In this document: positions 26,420 to 38,544 of the stretch, piece by piece
Numbering within the stretch: the stretch's first letter is position 1
Layout: every line of letters begins with the position of its first letter
NCBI GenBank assembly: GCA_963920575.1
Contig: OY986969.1
Coordinates: forward strand, 26,327,434 to 26,391,433
Source of the DNA: Narthecium ossifragum
Lineage: Eukaryota; Streptophyta; Magnoliopsida; Dioscoreales; Nartheciaceae
Length of the DNA: 64,000 bases
Reading direction: 5' to 3'
Program-made: the position numbers and the translations under genes
The notes under the pieces: model-generated
Seen by the model: only the letters and a program-made list of their open reading frames with translations
Database searches by the model: none
What the model was told of the DNA's origin: nothing

Positions 26420-26877
26420 GCAAACATTCTCGGAGGTTTAGTCGACATGTTTACGGATGAATCCACGCGGTCCTTTCAGTTGTACTTGCTAAGCTTTTGC
26501 AAAGGCATGCAGAGACATATATGCATGCTTTCTAATATATAAAAAAAACATATATAAGAACGTTCTAAGAATGTGATTCGTTGATACGAAAAGGAACAAT
26601 GAAGCTATACTCTGGATCTGGACATGCATCCTGTTTGTCTTCAGCACTTACCAACCACACAACTAAGTTAAAGTTCATGGGTGTGAGCCATGGCAAGAAA
26701 GTAAGTGGATCCTGACTTGTTCCCCCACTGAAGTCCAAGTGGGCTCTCACCTAAAGTTATCAGCCGCGCGGAATGCCCCCTGAGGGATAGAGATAGATAT
26801 GTATATATAGAGAGAGAAAGAGACAAGCTTACTGCTGCTAAACCGTAGCTTTAGAGAAAAATCTCTGTTTGCAGTGG

Positions 26878-26916
<39 letters not shown>

Positions 26917-27340
26917 GACTGTCACATGCATGTCATAGGATATCATGAGAAGGACGTCTCCTCTTCTCCTCACCGTCCGTTTCAAGAGAAAAAAAGGGTG
27001 ATAGATAGGGTATCAGCTAGGCTTTGTCTGATAGCTTAGGCATCTTATTTGGACGTGCCAAGATTAATGACAAAAACAATGTTGCTGGCAGAGGGTTTCA
27101 AGGGTATCCTACACAAAGAACGTCACATGAGTATAAGAGCATATTGCTTTTAGGGTACCTTATTGTCCTTCTCCCTAAAAAGAGGAATAAGGGCATGGTG
27201 ACATACCAACCCTAAAAAGCCATTGTTCCCACCTTGTTGCATTAGATAAATGGGAGGGGATAATCCACTTGGACGAAGAGACTTAAACAATCTTTAGTTT
27301 AAATTTGTAAAGACATTACCCACCCTAAGGCAGGTTAAAA
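26420..27340. repeat. Conserved downstream flank of duplication unit A
   Basis: Matches about 37340-38300. Shared landmarks include GAATCCACGCGGTCC, TTCAGTTGTACTTGCTAAGC, AAGAACGTTCTAAGAATGTG and GGCAGAGGGTTTCAAGGGT, in the same order. The frame open at 26324-26542 is not preserved as an ORF in the other copy, so conservation here reflects duplication and not coding. Confidence 0.75.
26881..26912. repeat. (TA)n microsatellite
   Basis: Perfect TA run of 32 bases in the ALMT-A flank, absent from the matching place in unit B (about 37690-37720). Confidence 0.9.
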
Positions 27341-27385
27341 ACAATATACTTTAAGAAAGTTACGGAAAACAGAGACTGTACATAA

Positions 27386-28018
27386 CCTAGCACTATTATG
27401 TGAGACCACATGACTTGTTACACGAACTAGCTAGGCATATCAGAAAGCATATACCATCTATGGGGATTGAGCAAAAGCACAAAAAGCAGCAAACACAAAT
27501 AAGACGTAGCAAATACCTTTGGCTCCCCTGCTGCTTCCTTCGGCTTGTCTGCATGCTCTGCCACACTTTAATTTGCAAGAAACGTATACGTTTGATTGTT
27601 TTTTTGATCAAATAAGACATCTATGCTCAACTGCTTGCCAAATTACTAACAAATTACTTATTAAGTTGGTAGATTACCTTTAATTGCACCGTCGGGCACA
27701 GTTTCTCGGAGTTCTTTGTCACGGTCCTGTATCATTTGGTGGCCTTTGGGCCTTGGGCCCTTGGCCTGGGGCACTGTCCCGGTTTAGCTCTTTTAACGTA
27801 GAATTTTTTAGCAAACATGAAGCATGATTTTGCAGTCATAAGGCCTGTTTTCTAAGGCTGGAAAAAAGCAAAATAAACTTGGCATACGACGTTAATCAAT
27901 TGCAAGATGCAGTATCATCAAGAAACGCAGTGCGGTGTTAATATATCACACGCTATGCTAATAGTCAAATCTGCATACATGAAGTTAGGTGCACTTGGGA
28001 ATTATCCGCACATGATGA
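27386..28018 (-). pseudogene. Truncated LHW-type bHLH remnant at the duplication joint
   Basis: This block copies parts of the LHW-like gene. 27386-27670 matches 11386-11806 in shortened form and includes exon 7 (here about 27516-27630, enlarged by a net 13 bases). 27674-27797 matches the 3' end of exon 6, with a 4-base insertion (AATT) just inside the splice site and further indels. At 27797 the sequence jumps to material matching 14139-14350, so exons 4 and 5 and nearly all of the 1.9-kb exon 6 are missing. Exons 1-3 and 8-10 are also absent. It cannot encode a bHLH protein. The left edge joins ALMT downstream sequence directly to bHLH intron sequence, which marks the head-to-tail joint. 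Confidence 0.88.
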
Positions 28019-28024
28019 GATCAC

Positions 28025-28700
28025 ATTAGGTGGCATTTGCTAAGGGTATAGGCTACTCTGGATTAAGGGATTTTGGGATTCTGAGTTAATGGATTTTGAG
28101 GTTAGGAAAGTTGAGATAATGATCGGAGGAAAAGTTATTTCACTTTTGATATTTGGTTGAAAAACATGAATATATCAATAATGATCGATAGGAATAAGGA
28201 AAATGTGTTTGGCGTGAAATAATAGTAAGAAATGTAGTTTTTTTATTATAATATTATTTTAATAATATATATTAAAATAATGGCGTGAAAATGTGTTCAC
28301 CATGCCACGTGTCATACCATGATTAGTTCACATCATGTAAAAAAATATTTTATATTATTTTTTAAAATAATATATATTAAAATAATAGTATTATATTAAT
28401 ATAAGTGGGTCCGCGTGGGGATGCATTGATTTGCATGATCATGCCACCGTACCATGCCATGCTTCACCTGAGGGTAATTATGGAATAAATATTTTTATAT
28501 CTTACTTTGTTTGAAACGTTAAATTTTTTTTTTTTACTAGGTTGGGATATGAATGGAGATAGACATCAGGCTGGGATAGGGATAAAACTTATCCTCTAAA
28601 ATAGGGATAATGCATCTGGTTCTTCAATTGCTAACTCATTTCTGTTTAGGGATAAAGAAGGGATAAGGGTCATGCCCAGATTATTTGTCTCTTAACATCT
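28025..28700. mobile_element. Inserted MITE-like block in unit B
   Basis: No match in unit A. The ends carry opposed AGGGATT/GGGATA-type blocks, and the centre (about 28240-28410) has two related AT-rich stretches (TTTTAATAATATATATTAAAATAAT type). One edge abuts the bHLH remnant. A related sequence lies at 3735-3945. No target duplication was resolved. Confidence 0.35.
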
Positions 28701-30859
28701 CTTCAATTGCTTCCTTACATGGACCATAAACATCAAATTCCATAATAAATGTTTGGATTCTTTGTCTCTTAACATCTCTTTGCATCTCTCCGTCAAGCCG
28801 GTGCTTTGAAATTTATGGACTGGGGCCAACTTGTTTGGGCCCGTTTCTGGGCCATAATTCGATGGGCCATAAATCGCAAATTCGATAATTGTTTGGATTC
28901 TTTTGCGAAATGAGACAACTAGACAAGTACTTGTATCCCGGTACGCGGAATAGACAAAAAAGTTTATAACAATTACATCTTATCTCAATCTCCAAAATAT
29001 ATATTGCGTTATTTTCTTAATTTACTCTCTTCACATTTAGAAATCCCCAGTAATAACACAAGATAATTAAGTGAGCAATTTGTGACTGTGTATGAATTAG
29101 AAAATATCAAAATAATTTAAACTTTATCAGTTTTCCACAATTTAAACTTGTGTGATAGTTAGTTAATGATTTCTAACATACATGGGTGCAATTAAAAACT
29201 TCCATCGCTTTGGTTTAAGTTGGTCCGATGCATGACGCACTACAGCATGTCAGCAACCAGTAAGGTATGAAAGATACTGACTACTGACTGAGAGATGCAA
29301 ATGTTCAATACAAGCACATTAGATACGACACAATGCAACGAGTGCTGACACTGTGTACTGCATGATGCATCATGGCTGTCGACTAACCACCCTTTAGGAG
29401 TCTAAAATATCTATTGGTATGCGGCTGGGTGGTCCGAATAGTGGGCTGTTCAAGTTGGCCCTATTAAAGTGGCAACTTGTTTCATGCGTAGGCATCTCAT
29501 GGCCCCATCCTCTGGTTGATCGATCAACTTGGTCCTCTCAAGCTCATCATGCATTACTCACTGTCACCAACTATATAGTCTCATGCATGCATTGGCATTG
29601 CTACCTTACCGTGTCTTGACTCGAACCATATATGTTGTGGTGGTGGACATAATGTCGGGTCTTGACCAATTAGGCCAGTCCAATTGGTCAGTGGCAGACT
29701 AGGGCCGGGCCGGCCACCACTTATCCATGTAATCCTAGGGTTTTGATTATAGCTAGCTAGACTATCTTTCGATTATTAATGGTGCATGCATGGATTGGTT
29801 AGTGCCTCAGTGGAGATAGATATTTGCCGAAGAGAAGTTTTTATTGGCTCCCGGCCGTTTCATAGACTTTAATATTGTCAACAATATAACATTTCATACG
29901 TACGTACGCTGCATGCATTTTGGATGGAAACAAGGTTTTTTTTCTCAGCCAACATGATCAACTAAAGATATGACAGGAGATACACATACAACTTTATTGG
30001 TGGTTTGCGTGTTAAGTGATTTAATTAACCCCTTCTTTAACTAAGCTTAATTAACGTAAAGCAATTAATTAAACCTGTCAATGCTCCATCAATCAATCAA
30101 CATCATCCAACTTTAGACTATATCGTATCGTACGCATATTATTTGACAATCTAGTATTGACTACTGAGATGTGGACTTAATGACATCAATCTAGTTAAGC
30201 AATTAATCCTCTATGCCGTAATTCCTTATTTCCCTTCTGACACTGAAAATTAAAGCTCTACCTAACTAACTGCCTAAACGGTAGCATTTTTTTAAAGGCG
30301 AAGCATCAAGTCTTGGAAGAGGCCAGTAACGATTAAAACCTGACAGTGATGCTGATGATGCATTGGCTCTTGTCGATTGCCTAAAGAATATATAGGCCTT
30401 CCTCAATGGAGGGATATATATGAATTGGTGACGAGCACTTGGCTGCTGAAGTAATCATCAGCTATTTTAAATATCTTTGGTGACCACCACTCATCCATAA
30501 CTGCAAACCAGCTGCCAGCATCACCCTAATCTTGTTTAGCTTGCATTCGGACGCCAGAAAAGAAGGGGACCAATTAATGAAGGCATTTGTCAATCATCTT
30601 TATTTGAATAAAGCTAAGATCTCACCTAATAATTAGAACATAATTTAACAGGATAATATCTACCTCTGATCTTCCTTTGAAAGTAGTGGGTCGATCTCCT
30701 AAAGATGGGTAAGTATGGGCTCCCAATTTTTAGATGTCCCAAATGAGTATTGGTCTAATTGATGGTCTGCTTGGAATATCCAGTATTTGATACTCTAGTT
30801 TTACGTATTGGCTGCAGGGCTACTGCCAATCTCAGAGATTGGTACTTCACTGATTGCAA

Positions 30860-31330
30860 TGTGGGGTTTTAGGATTGACATATTGGTTTAAAATGAGGAA
30901 TTTGATAGCAGAAATAGCTGATAAAGATAGAGACAATATTGGAGAATTTTGTATATATTCTCTGTGTTTGTATAACTATACATGAGGCCATCCTTTACAT
31001 AGAGGAGGAGGCACACAAGAAAGGAAAATAGTCAAGTTAAGTAAGGTAATTATACCAACATCCCCCCCCCCCCTCAAACTAACTGATCAGCAGAGGCATT
31101 GTGATGAAGATGAAGCGTAGCCTGTCAGATATGTTGACGGATGAAATGACAATCGATCTCAATGTACTTTGTGCGCTCATGAAAAACATCATTATGAGCA
31201 ATTCGAATGACACTGATATTGTCACAATGAATGACAGAGCTACTAGAAACATGAACACCCATATCTTGGAGTAGCCAACAAATCCAGAAAAACTCGGATG
31301 TAGTATATGCCAATGCACGGTACTTGCCTC
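30860..31330 (-). mobile_element. Truncated Ty1/copia retrotransposon: RNase H end, polypurine tract and LTR
   Basis: On the minus strand, frame 31313-31125 reads as the end of a copia RNase H domain: AYTTSEFFWICWLLQDMGV, IHCDNISVIRIAHNDVFHER, TKYIEIDCHFIRQHI. Downstream on the same strand, 31080-31061 is a purine run (TTTGAGGGGGGGGG) directly followed by TGTTGG, the expected LTR start at 31060. The LTR runs toward about 30860; its outer end was not fixed. Integrase and reverse transcriptase are absent. No counterpart in unit A, so it entered after the duplication. Confidence 0.8.
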
Positions 31331-33606
31331 TCTCGTGTAAACAATATGTAAATTTTGTTGCCTTCTTTTAAAGAAAATTCATGGTTTTTTTGTTCTTTGG
31401 TGGGTTGGCGGGGGTGTTAACCGGGTCAAAGCATATAGAGATAGTAATTTTGTTTGAAGATATAATAAATATATAATACAGATAGAGGCTTGTCAGTCTA
31501 CGTGATTGCATTCAAAACTTATATATGACGAGAATAAAACTATTCCTGCTCTTATTCTTACAGGTGATTATTCAAGTATATATATATACAGGTATACTAG
31601 AATCTCATTTCAAATCACTCAGAATCCAAACCAGCTATATCGATCGAACGACGGGTATAGGGTGTATTCAGAAGGGCCGGAAAACGGCAAGCTATTCGGG
31701 CAACTTGGCTCTGCCATGAGAGAGAGAGCATCTGAAGGGATAAGGTATGAATGAGAGATGAGAAGAGGGAATATGGGAAAGGGAGGCGTATGTACACGCA
31801 GAGGAGGTGGCATCTCAGCTGTTTCCCACATGGATTTAAATAAAGCTAGCTATCTCCCCCTCATGCATGTTGCATGCGTAAAGGATGAAGTGGGTGCTGG
31901 AGTTTTAGTTTGTGGGCTTCTGCCATATTCTACAATGGCATAATGCAAGCCTAAAAGCAGGACAAAAGATGTCTCTGTACACCAGGCTTTTGATTGATTT
32001 ATATGTGATCATGCATGGATCGATGGTCAAGTCGATGATATTATTTCTTGGCTAGCATGCATACATTGTCAGATCGAATAAATTCCAACCCAATTCCCAC
32101 CATGACTTCTTGAATAGAATTCCATAGGTTCTCTGCTAAAGCCTGGATATATAGGTTTTCAAGAAAGGAAATGCCGCTGTTCATCATGTCCTTCCCTGTA
32201 AGTAGCCCATATGGAGCTTGCAATGTATTCCCTTCCAGAATGCTGTTGTTTATAGATGACACAACCCCTTACATGTGGACTAGAATGGTTCATTAGAATC
32301 AACAAGTGAATATTGAATTTAAGGATCGGACTGATAAATAATTAAGTAGTTGCCCCAAAAGCTTAATCTATGATTGATATTCCAATATTGCTAGCTCAAG
32401 AAAGAAAAAAAAGGCGCCCAACGATACTGTCTACAAATATTAGATGCCATGTTAAGAGTCTTCAATATATATTTCCGTGTGGAAAGCATCTGCTTATATA
32501 TGTAAGAACTAAGAAGAGATCATATGTAAAGCAACAGGCTATTAAATTAATTTGCATTTCCAAGTAGGAGGTTTTGAAAGATGTAACTTCCCTTTAAAAT
32601 TTTAATCCTGCAGCTTTGAAAGACTCATCTTCTGAATATTAATTCGATGCAGTCACATAGTTTGACCCTTTATCGATCTTCTAAAAGAAATCTGCAGGCA
32701 GAAAGTTTCTGCGGTTTATATAACTAAAATTAAGGCAAACTGTCTTTGTTGGCCTCATATATAGCTAGCTGCTAAATGGTCCATGAAACAGAGCAAAATA
32801 CAACAATGTATGGAATTACAAACCATTACAGAGTTATGGAAACCATGAGATATATATAAATTAATGAGGAAGTGCATATATGCAGTAAGTATGAGTCCTT
32901 GTAGCTTGAGCAACTCAATAAACTTTTTAATAGAGTGCATGCAACCAAATTAAGAAATCTCATTTCCTTCCCTAGCTAAGTGTCACACCCCTAGAATAAT
33001 AACAGATAGAAACCAAAAATTTAAGGTCAAGGCTATGTAGGGAAGTCCAGATTCATTTAATGTACCATGATATATTTATATATGGTCTGCCTCTTGACAA
33101 TGCATGCCATTACATCTGTCAACCGCAACATAAGATTATGTTTCTTTTCTTCTTCTTCTTTTCGTTTTGTCTTTGATTAGTTAAGCCCTTTTATCCTCTT
33201 TAAAAGTGGAACAAATGCCCTAACATTTCCAAATTGGGCCTGGAGATTAGACCCCAGACCTACACATCACCACCACTACTAATTGAATACTATATATATT
33301 ACCACTTGAGCTACACATCACCCATCTCCCTCTCATCCCCATGTCTGTGCTTCATTCATAGTGTTTGGAACTTCTAGATACTTCCAAAAGCCCACCTGTA
33401 TTGAAAAGAGATGAGAAAGTATTCATGCACATATGGAGTGAATATTATATATCATCTCTTAATTTAGCTGGAAGAGAATCTCATGGATCATTGTCGTTGC
33501 CACTTGCAAGCAAAAGATCTTCTCTAGCTAGTTAGGTACTTCACTAAAACTATTCCAATGTACATTCCTCTCCCTCTCCCTCTACCGATCTCGATCGCTC
33601 TTCGCT

Positions 33607-33622
33607 GGCTTATATATATAAG
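33607..33622 (+). promoter_or_regulatory. TATA box of ALMT copy B
   Basis: GGCTTATATATATAAGCTCCCC: the copy A box with four extra TA bases, about 135 bases upstream of the start codon. The distance is shorter than in A because A has the duplicated leader. Confidence 0.7.
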
Positions 33623-33752
33623 CTCCCCTAGCTTAATTCATATGCATTTCCCTCCATAACAAAGATCTTGGTTCTATCTTTGGGTTCCCTCAAACGACTG
33701 ATCTCTCATCCACTAGCTAGCATTTATCCAATAACTTCCTCTCTTTTTAGCA

Positions 33753-36097
33753 ATGGAAGTACTTGGGCTACCAAGTAGTGAGAAGATCATTGGATTAATC
33801 TCCTCATGGTGGCTCTATTTTTGCATGATCCCACGTACGATTCATGCAAGAGTGGTCGGATTCTCCATGAAGCTGAAGAAGATCACCCAAGATGATCCAA
33901 GGCGTGTCATTCACTCATTGAAAGTTGGTCTAGCACTCACATTGATCTCCATCTTCTACTATGTCAATCCTATCTTCAATGGCTTCGGAGTGTCGACCAT
34001 GTGGGCCGTTCTCACCGTCATCCCTGTCATGGAATACACCGTCGGTGGCACACTGAACAAGGGGTTTAATAGAACTTTCCCAACACTAGTTGCCGGCGCA
34101 CTCGGCCTCGGAGCACACCAGATAGCGGCGCTCTCCGGCAAGAAAGGAGAGCCGATAGTTCTCGGCGTGATGGTCTTCTTGGTAGCATCGGCGGCGACGT
34201 TCTCACGGTTCATACCGAGTATCAGGGCGAGGTACGACTATGGAGTGACCATTTTTATACTCACGTTCACCCTGGTGGCCGTGTCGAGCTACAGAGTGGA
34301 CGAGATCATGCAGCTAACTCAGCAGAGGCTGTGCACCGTCGCCATTGGCGTGGCTGCGTGCCTGTGCACCACCATGTTTGTGTGCCCTGTGTGGGCTGGC
34401 CAGGATCTCCACAACGTGGCTTCTACCAACTTAGAAAAGCTTGCAAGCTACTTACAAGGTATCCATTTAGGAAAATGATTTGTCCACATACCGATTCTTT
34501 CATGTAGTCTATTAATAATGATCTACCGATGAATTATATTAATGAATCGGTTGTACACTATCGAATAATTTGTATCGATAGTGTCTCACAATTACTGATG
34601 GATTAGATGAATAATTCAATCGATAGTCTACTACCGATTCATTGATCTAATCCATCGGTAGTGTTCTACCGATGGACTACATGAAAGAATCGGTAGTCCA
34701 CTACTAATTCAGACATGTGTAATGCACATATGACATCAGCATGCATGTACAGCAATAACCGCCCATCCATTTATGGCCCACTAAGCTATATAGGCATGTC
34801 GTCGATAACATGAACACAATGCCATTTACGGAAAATAATGTTGACTCGTAGACTAAACTACCCTCTTAAAATGTTTATGTATTATATTCTGCTTCTATAC
34901 TACGTCACTTTGTTATGGAGACCTAAAGTAGCAGTAATGCATGTAATCAAGAGTAGGAGAATATTGTTGTCTTTTCAACTTCTATATATATATATATATA
35001 TATATTATGTAGTACGTAATTCTTGCAGGACTTGGAACTGAGTATTTTGGAGGAGAGAAGGCAGAGGGTACTGATCATCATCAGAGTACTCTGAAAGGCA
35101 AGTACTCCTTTCTTCACTGTCACAAGAGCGTGCTCAACTCAAAGCCCGCAGAGGAGTCTCTGGTGAGTCTCCACCTTGAGTTAGAACATGCACAACATAT
35201 AAGTGGTTCTTTAATGATTATAAGTTGGCCTGCCATGAAGAGCTCATCATCTTTTCTAGCTAGCTAGCTAGTGGCTTCTTTCTAGCAGATAGATAGTGTA
35301 CCATAAGATATTTCAGCTCGGTGGAGGTGGTTCGGCTTAATTAATCAAAGCAATGCAAAAACTAATAGGGACTCCACAGAGCCAGAAAAATATCCAATGC
35401 TTAGAATAATAATGAAATAGAGATCGACTATATATAGGATCAAGTCAGGCGATTAGTATTCTAACAATGCACCACTCATGCAATATTATTTCTTATGCGG
35501 GGTAATTTTGCACAGAATTTGCTTCCACTGATGTAATTTTCCATTTTTATGTAGGCTAATTTGGCGAGGTGGGAACCCGGTCATGGACGTTTCGGGTTCC
35601 GCCACCCGTGGAAACAGTACCTCAAAATCGGATCTTTGGCCCGCGAATGCGCTTACTCTATGAACGCTCTCACCGCCCACCACACCACGCACGGGAAGCC
35701 CGAACCCGCATCCGACCAGGTAGAGATCCGAACCGCCTGTGCCGAGATGAGCTCCGAATCCGCCAAGGCCCTATCGGAACTGGCTTCGGCGATCCGCGCC
35801 ATGGCGGCGCCATCAGCCGCCGCTGGCTCTCACATGGCTTTGGCTTCAGCCGCCGCCGATAGGCTTCGAGCCGAGCTGTCGCAACGGCGGGATTTTTCCG
35901 GCGTCCTACACGTGGCAGCCACCTCGGCCATCATGATGGACATCGTACGGTCAAGCGAGCGGATCGTGGAAGCCGTGGAGGAGTTGGCTCGGCTCGCCTG
36001 TTTCAAGAGCGTGGATGGCCCTCACGGAGCCACCGTGAAGCCCGTCGACGATGGCGATGGGGAGAGTTCCCAGGTTGTCATCGATGTGGTGGGCTGA
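33753..36097 (+). CDS. ALMT: Aluminium-activated malate transporter family protein, copy B
   Basis: Paralogue of 23223-25463 and collinear with it throughout. Three exons keep frame: 33753-34458, 35029-35162 and 35555-36097, giving 460 residues. The first exon equals exons 1 and 2 of copy A fused without a scar (ATGGAATACACCGTCGGTGG runs on where A has its first intron). The WEP motif is intact here ([12 protein letters not shown], tryptophan 286). Differences from A cluster in the small middle exon (GLGTEYFGGEKAEGTDHHQS against [16 protein letters not shown]) and in the tail. Family role: membrane anion channel with a hydrophobic N-terminal half and soluble C-terminal half. No stop or frameshift is seen, so this copy looks functional. 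Confidence 0.93.
34491..34692. mobile_element. Hairpin MITE in the first intron of ALMT copy B
   Basis: Ends are inverted repeats with 19 of 20 bases matching: 34491-34510 (CCGATTCTTTCATGTAGTCT) and 34673-34692. Internal pieces ATCTACCGATG and ACCGATTCATTGATCTAATC add further pairing, so a transcript would fold into a long hairpin. ATCCATTTA occurs at 34461-34469 and again near 34765, which may be a 9-base direct repeat bounding a larger insertion of about 300 bases. The matching intron of copy A lacks it. Confidence 0.7.
34983..35006. repeat. (TA)n microsatellite
   Basis: TA run of about 24 bases, 22 bases before the 3' splice site of the first intron of ALMT copy B. Confidence 0.85.
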
Positions 36098-36228
36098 TGA
36101 AGTATGAAGTGTTAGCCAATGGCCATCCATCATGGCCTTCTTTTAGCTTGCAATCTAAGGTGTACCAAAATTGTGTTGGGAGTCTAATGCAGAATTATTG
36201 ATCACTGCATCAATGGCAGGCTTAGTTG

Positions 36229-36914
36229 TGTTAGGGTCGCAGGGAACCCAAAAACAGAGAAAAGCAAAGTAGGTTTAACGTGGAAAACCTCAAGTAAAAT
36301 ACTACGATGAAAAATCATAAGAAGAGAGAAAATTTCTAATACGCAAGAGATTTATAAGAACTCAAACTCTCAACTCTTACATATAAATCTCTCTTCTTCT
36401 CTCTCAATACAATAATACATTCACTTAAAAAATACCAACATCTTCTTCTACATAGTACTCTCTCTACCTATCAAGTCGGCGCAGCTTTCTTTCAAGCCCA
36501 TCGCCCTCATCTAGTCATATTTTCTCTCAAACCTCACTACCTCTCTATCCCATGGTTTTCTCTCAAACCCATGGCTTTCTATCAAGCCCTTATTTTCTTC
36601 ATCTTGGCTACCTACAGCAATTACGTGAGTTCTCCCGTCGCTTGGCATCTGTCGATGGAGGATCAACGGCTAGCGAGTAAACTCGCCACCCACTCTTGAT
36701 CCAACGGACATGCTCGATGTCGATCTTTCTTGGGTACTCAGTCTCGAGTTCATCGACTCGATCACGCCAGAGCCGCTCGAGCCTTATCTCGATCTCAACA
36801 TCGAGCCCCTTGAGACTTGAGTCTCTAACTCGATCTCGCCATCGAGTCCCTCAGTAGATCATGCCCCTTGGATCTCATCCAACGGCCTCATCTCATGAGG
36901 AGGGATACCCAACA
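36229..36914. mobile_element. Probable solo LTR downstream of ALMT copy B
   Basis: Begins TGTTAGGGTCGCAG and ends ATACCCAACA, so it has TG...CA ends with an imperfect inverted repeat (TGTT/AACA). It is flanked by AGTTG (36224-36228) and AGTTT (36915-36919), a near-perfect 5-base target duplication. Near its start is an AACGTGGAAAACCTC stretch, which I recall as common in plant copia LTRs. No internal retrotransposon domain adjoins it, and unit A has no counterpart. Confidence 0.65.
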
Positions 36915-37339
36915 AGTTTGGCCGGTGGAGCTTCTACTCTCTTCTTCTTGAAGTTTGTTGTCGTCTTGCTGCAAGGTTTATGAAAAGCATGTATTTGATC
37001 TAATCTATCAAAATTTATTCGATGCCCTTTTTTATATTCTTTTCCAGCATTTCATCATAAGATGAAGGAGGATTTTTGTGACAATTTGATCATATTGATG
37101 AAATTGCCATCGAATCCAACGGTCGTGATGTTGGTGTATTTTGATGGCTCTGTCACACAGTACCCAGATGTCATGAATAATGAATTCCACTGTAGGGCAA
37201 AAGACCCAACGTTGCTACCGATGTAGATTGGCAAATATTTGCAAACATTATTGGTCAAGCAAAAAGAGAAGAAGCATCTATTCTTGTACGAATCCACGCG
37301 GTCGTTTTCAAAATATCCGTAGTGGAAGAAGAATTCATC

Positions 37340-37627
37340 TGCAGCATACGGATGAATCCACGCGGTCCTTTCAGTTGTACTTGCTAAGCTTTTGCAAAGG
37401 CAGAGACATATATATGCATGCTTTCTATATAAAAAAATACATACATAAGAACGTTCTAAGAATGTGATTCGTTGACACGAAAGGAACAATGAACCTATTC
37501 TCTGAATCTGGATGTCCCTATGTTCATAGGTGTAACCAAGTGGCAGGAAGTGGATCCTGCCCTGTTCCCACTGAAATCCAAGTGGGCTCAGCTAAATTCT
37601 CAGCCACTAAATCCCACCTCTGTGAGT

Positions 37628-37660
<33 letters not shown>

Positions 37661-38300
37661 GCATATTGCTGCTAAATCTAGAGAAAATCTCCATTTGAAG
37701 TGCAATTGGACTGTCACTTGTCATAAAGTATGATGAGGACGACGTCTCCTCTTCTCCTCACCACCCGTTTTCAAGAGAAAAAAGGGTGATGGATAGGGCA
37801 CTATGTTTTGCCTGATAGATTACGTATCTGATTTGGCGTGCCGAATTAATGACAAAAACAATGGAGCTGGCAGAGGGTTTCAAGGGTGCGGGATGTCCTA
37901 TCTAAACAACGTGACAGACTCACATGAGTATAAGGGATTCAGTTTGCATCATCCCATCGTATCAACAGTCTAATTAGATCCAACGGTCCTCATCATATTG
38001 TTTTTTATGGTACCCTCTTGTCCTTCTTCCCAAGACCCTCAGTTTTTGAGCCATGATGGCGTACCAAACCTAAAAAACCACTGTTACCACTGTTCCAAAC
38101 CTAAAAAGTCAATTAATGGGAGGGGATAGTCCCACTCAAAGGCCACTTGGTCAAAGAGATTTATTCTGTTGTATAATAGGGGCCCTAATATCACGTAAGC
38201 TTGTCCAAAGAGCCTTCATGTATCCTCTCTGGCCTTGGAAATAATCTTAGGTTCGAATTTGTGAAGGCATCACCCACCTTAAGCCAGGGTGAAAGAACTG
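37340..38300. repeat. Conserved downstream flank of duplication unit B
   Basis: Counterpart of 26420-27340. It includes a short extra duplication: GAATCCACGCGGTCGTTTTC at 37291 and GAATCCACGCGGTCCTTTCA at 37351. A GA run lies at 37625-37661. No gene. Confidence 0.7.
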
Positions 38301-38544
38301 CTTCTAAAAAAAGTTTGATGTGGCCATCAGTAGGAAAACAAGGCTTCTTCCCCTGACTAATTTTCGTTGTGCTAGCTAAAATATTGTTGTAAAAGAAGAG
38401 GCCAGGAAAACAGAACGACTGCTCTCAAGGTGGTACGAATTTTCCTCTACCTTGCTATCATTTAATAAGAAATGACCTTAAATAGTTGTGCTATTAACAG
38501 CCAGTACTATACACAAAAAAGACCTCGGTACAAAGAGGTTTCCA

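Larger units (their letters stand above)
11386..27380. repeat. Segmental duplication, unit A
   Basis: Collinear stretches of this segment recur in the same order and orientation in unit B (27380-38300). They are bHLH intron/exon sequence (11386-11908 and 14139-14350), upstream ALMT DNA (about 19580-22540), the ALMT gene, and its downstream flank (about 26420-27330). Examples are GCGGCTGGGTGGTCC at 19784 and 29420, and GAATCCACGCGGTCC at 26459 and 37351. The left edge falls in the intron between LHW exons 7 and 8; the right edge is near 27340-27380. Confidence 0.85.
27380..38300. repeat. Segmental duplication, unit B
   Basis: Second, shorter copy of unit A in direct orientation. It contains the bHLH remnant, upstream ALMT DNA (28830-33350), ALMT copy B and the downstream flank to about 38300. 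It lacks the counterpart of 14350-19550. It has gained a MITE-like block (28025-28700), a copia fragment (30860-31330), a hairpin MITE (34491-34692) and a solo LTR (36229-36914). Confidence 0.85.

Noticed and set aside
26324..26542. ORF with a similar peptide at 37180-37467
   Set aside because: Similarity covers only a short block (FQLYLLSFCKG) inside duplicated DNA; starts, ends and flanking frames differ.
37055..37489. 144-codon minus-strand ORF
   Set aside because: It has no homology and spans a border between unit B flank and inserted DNA.
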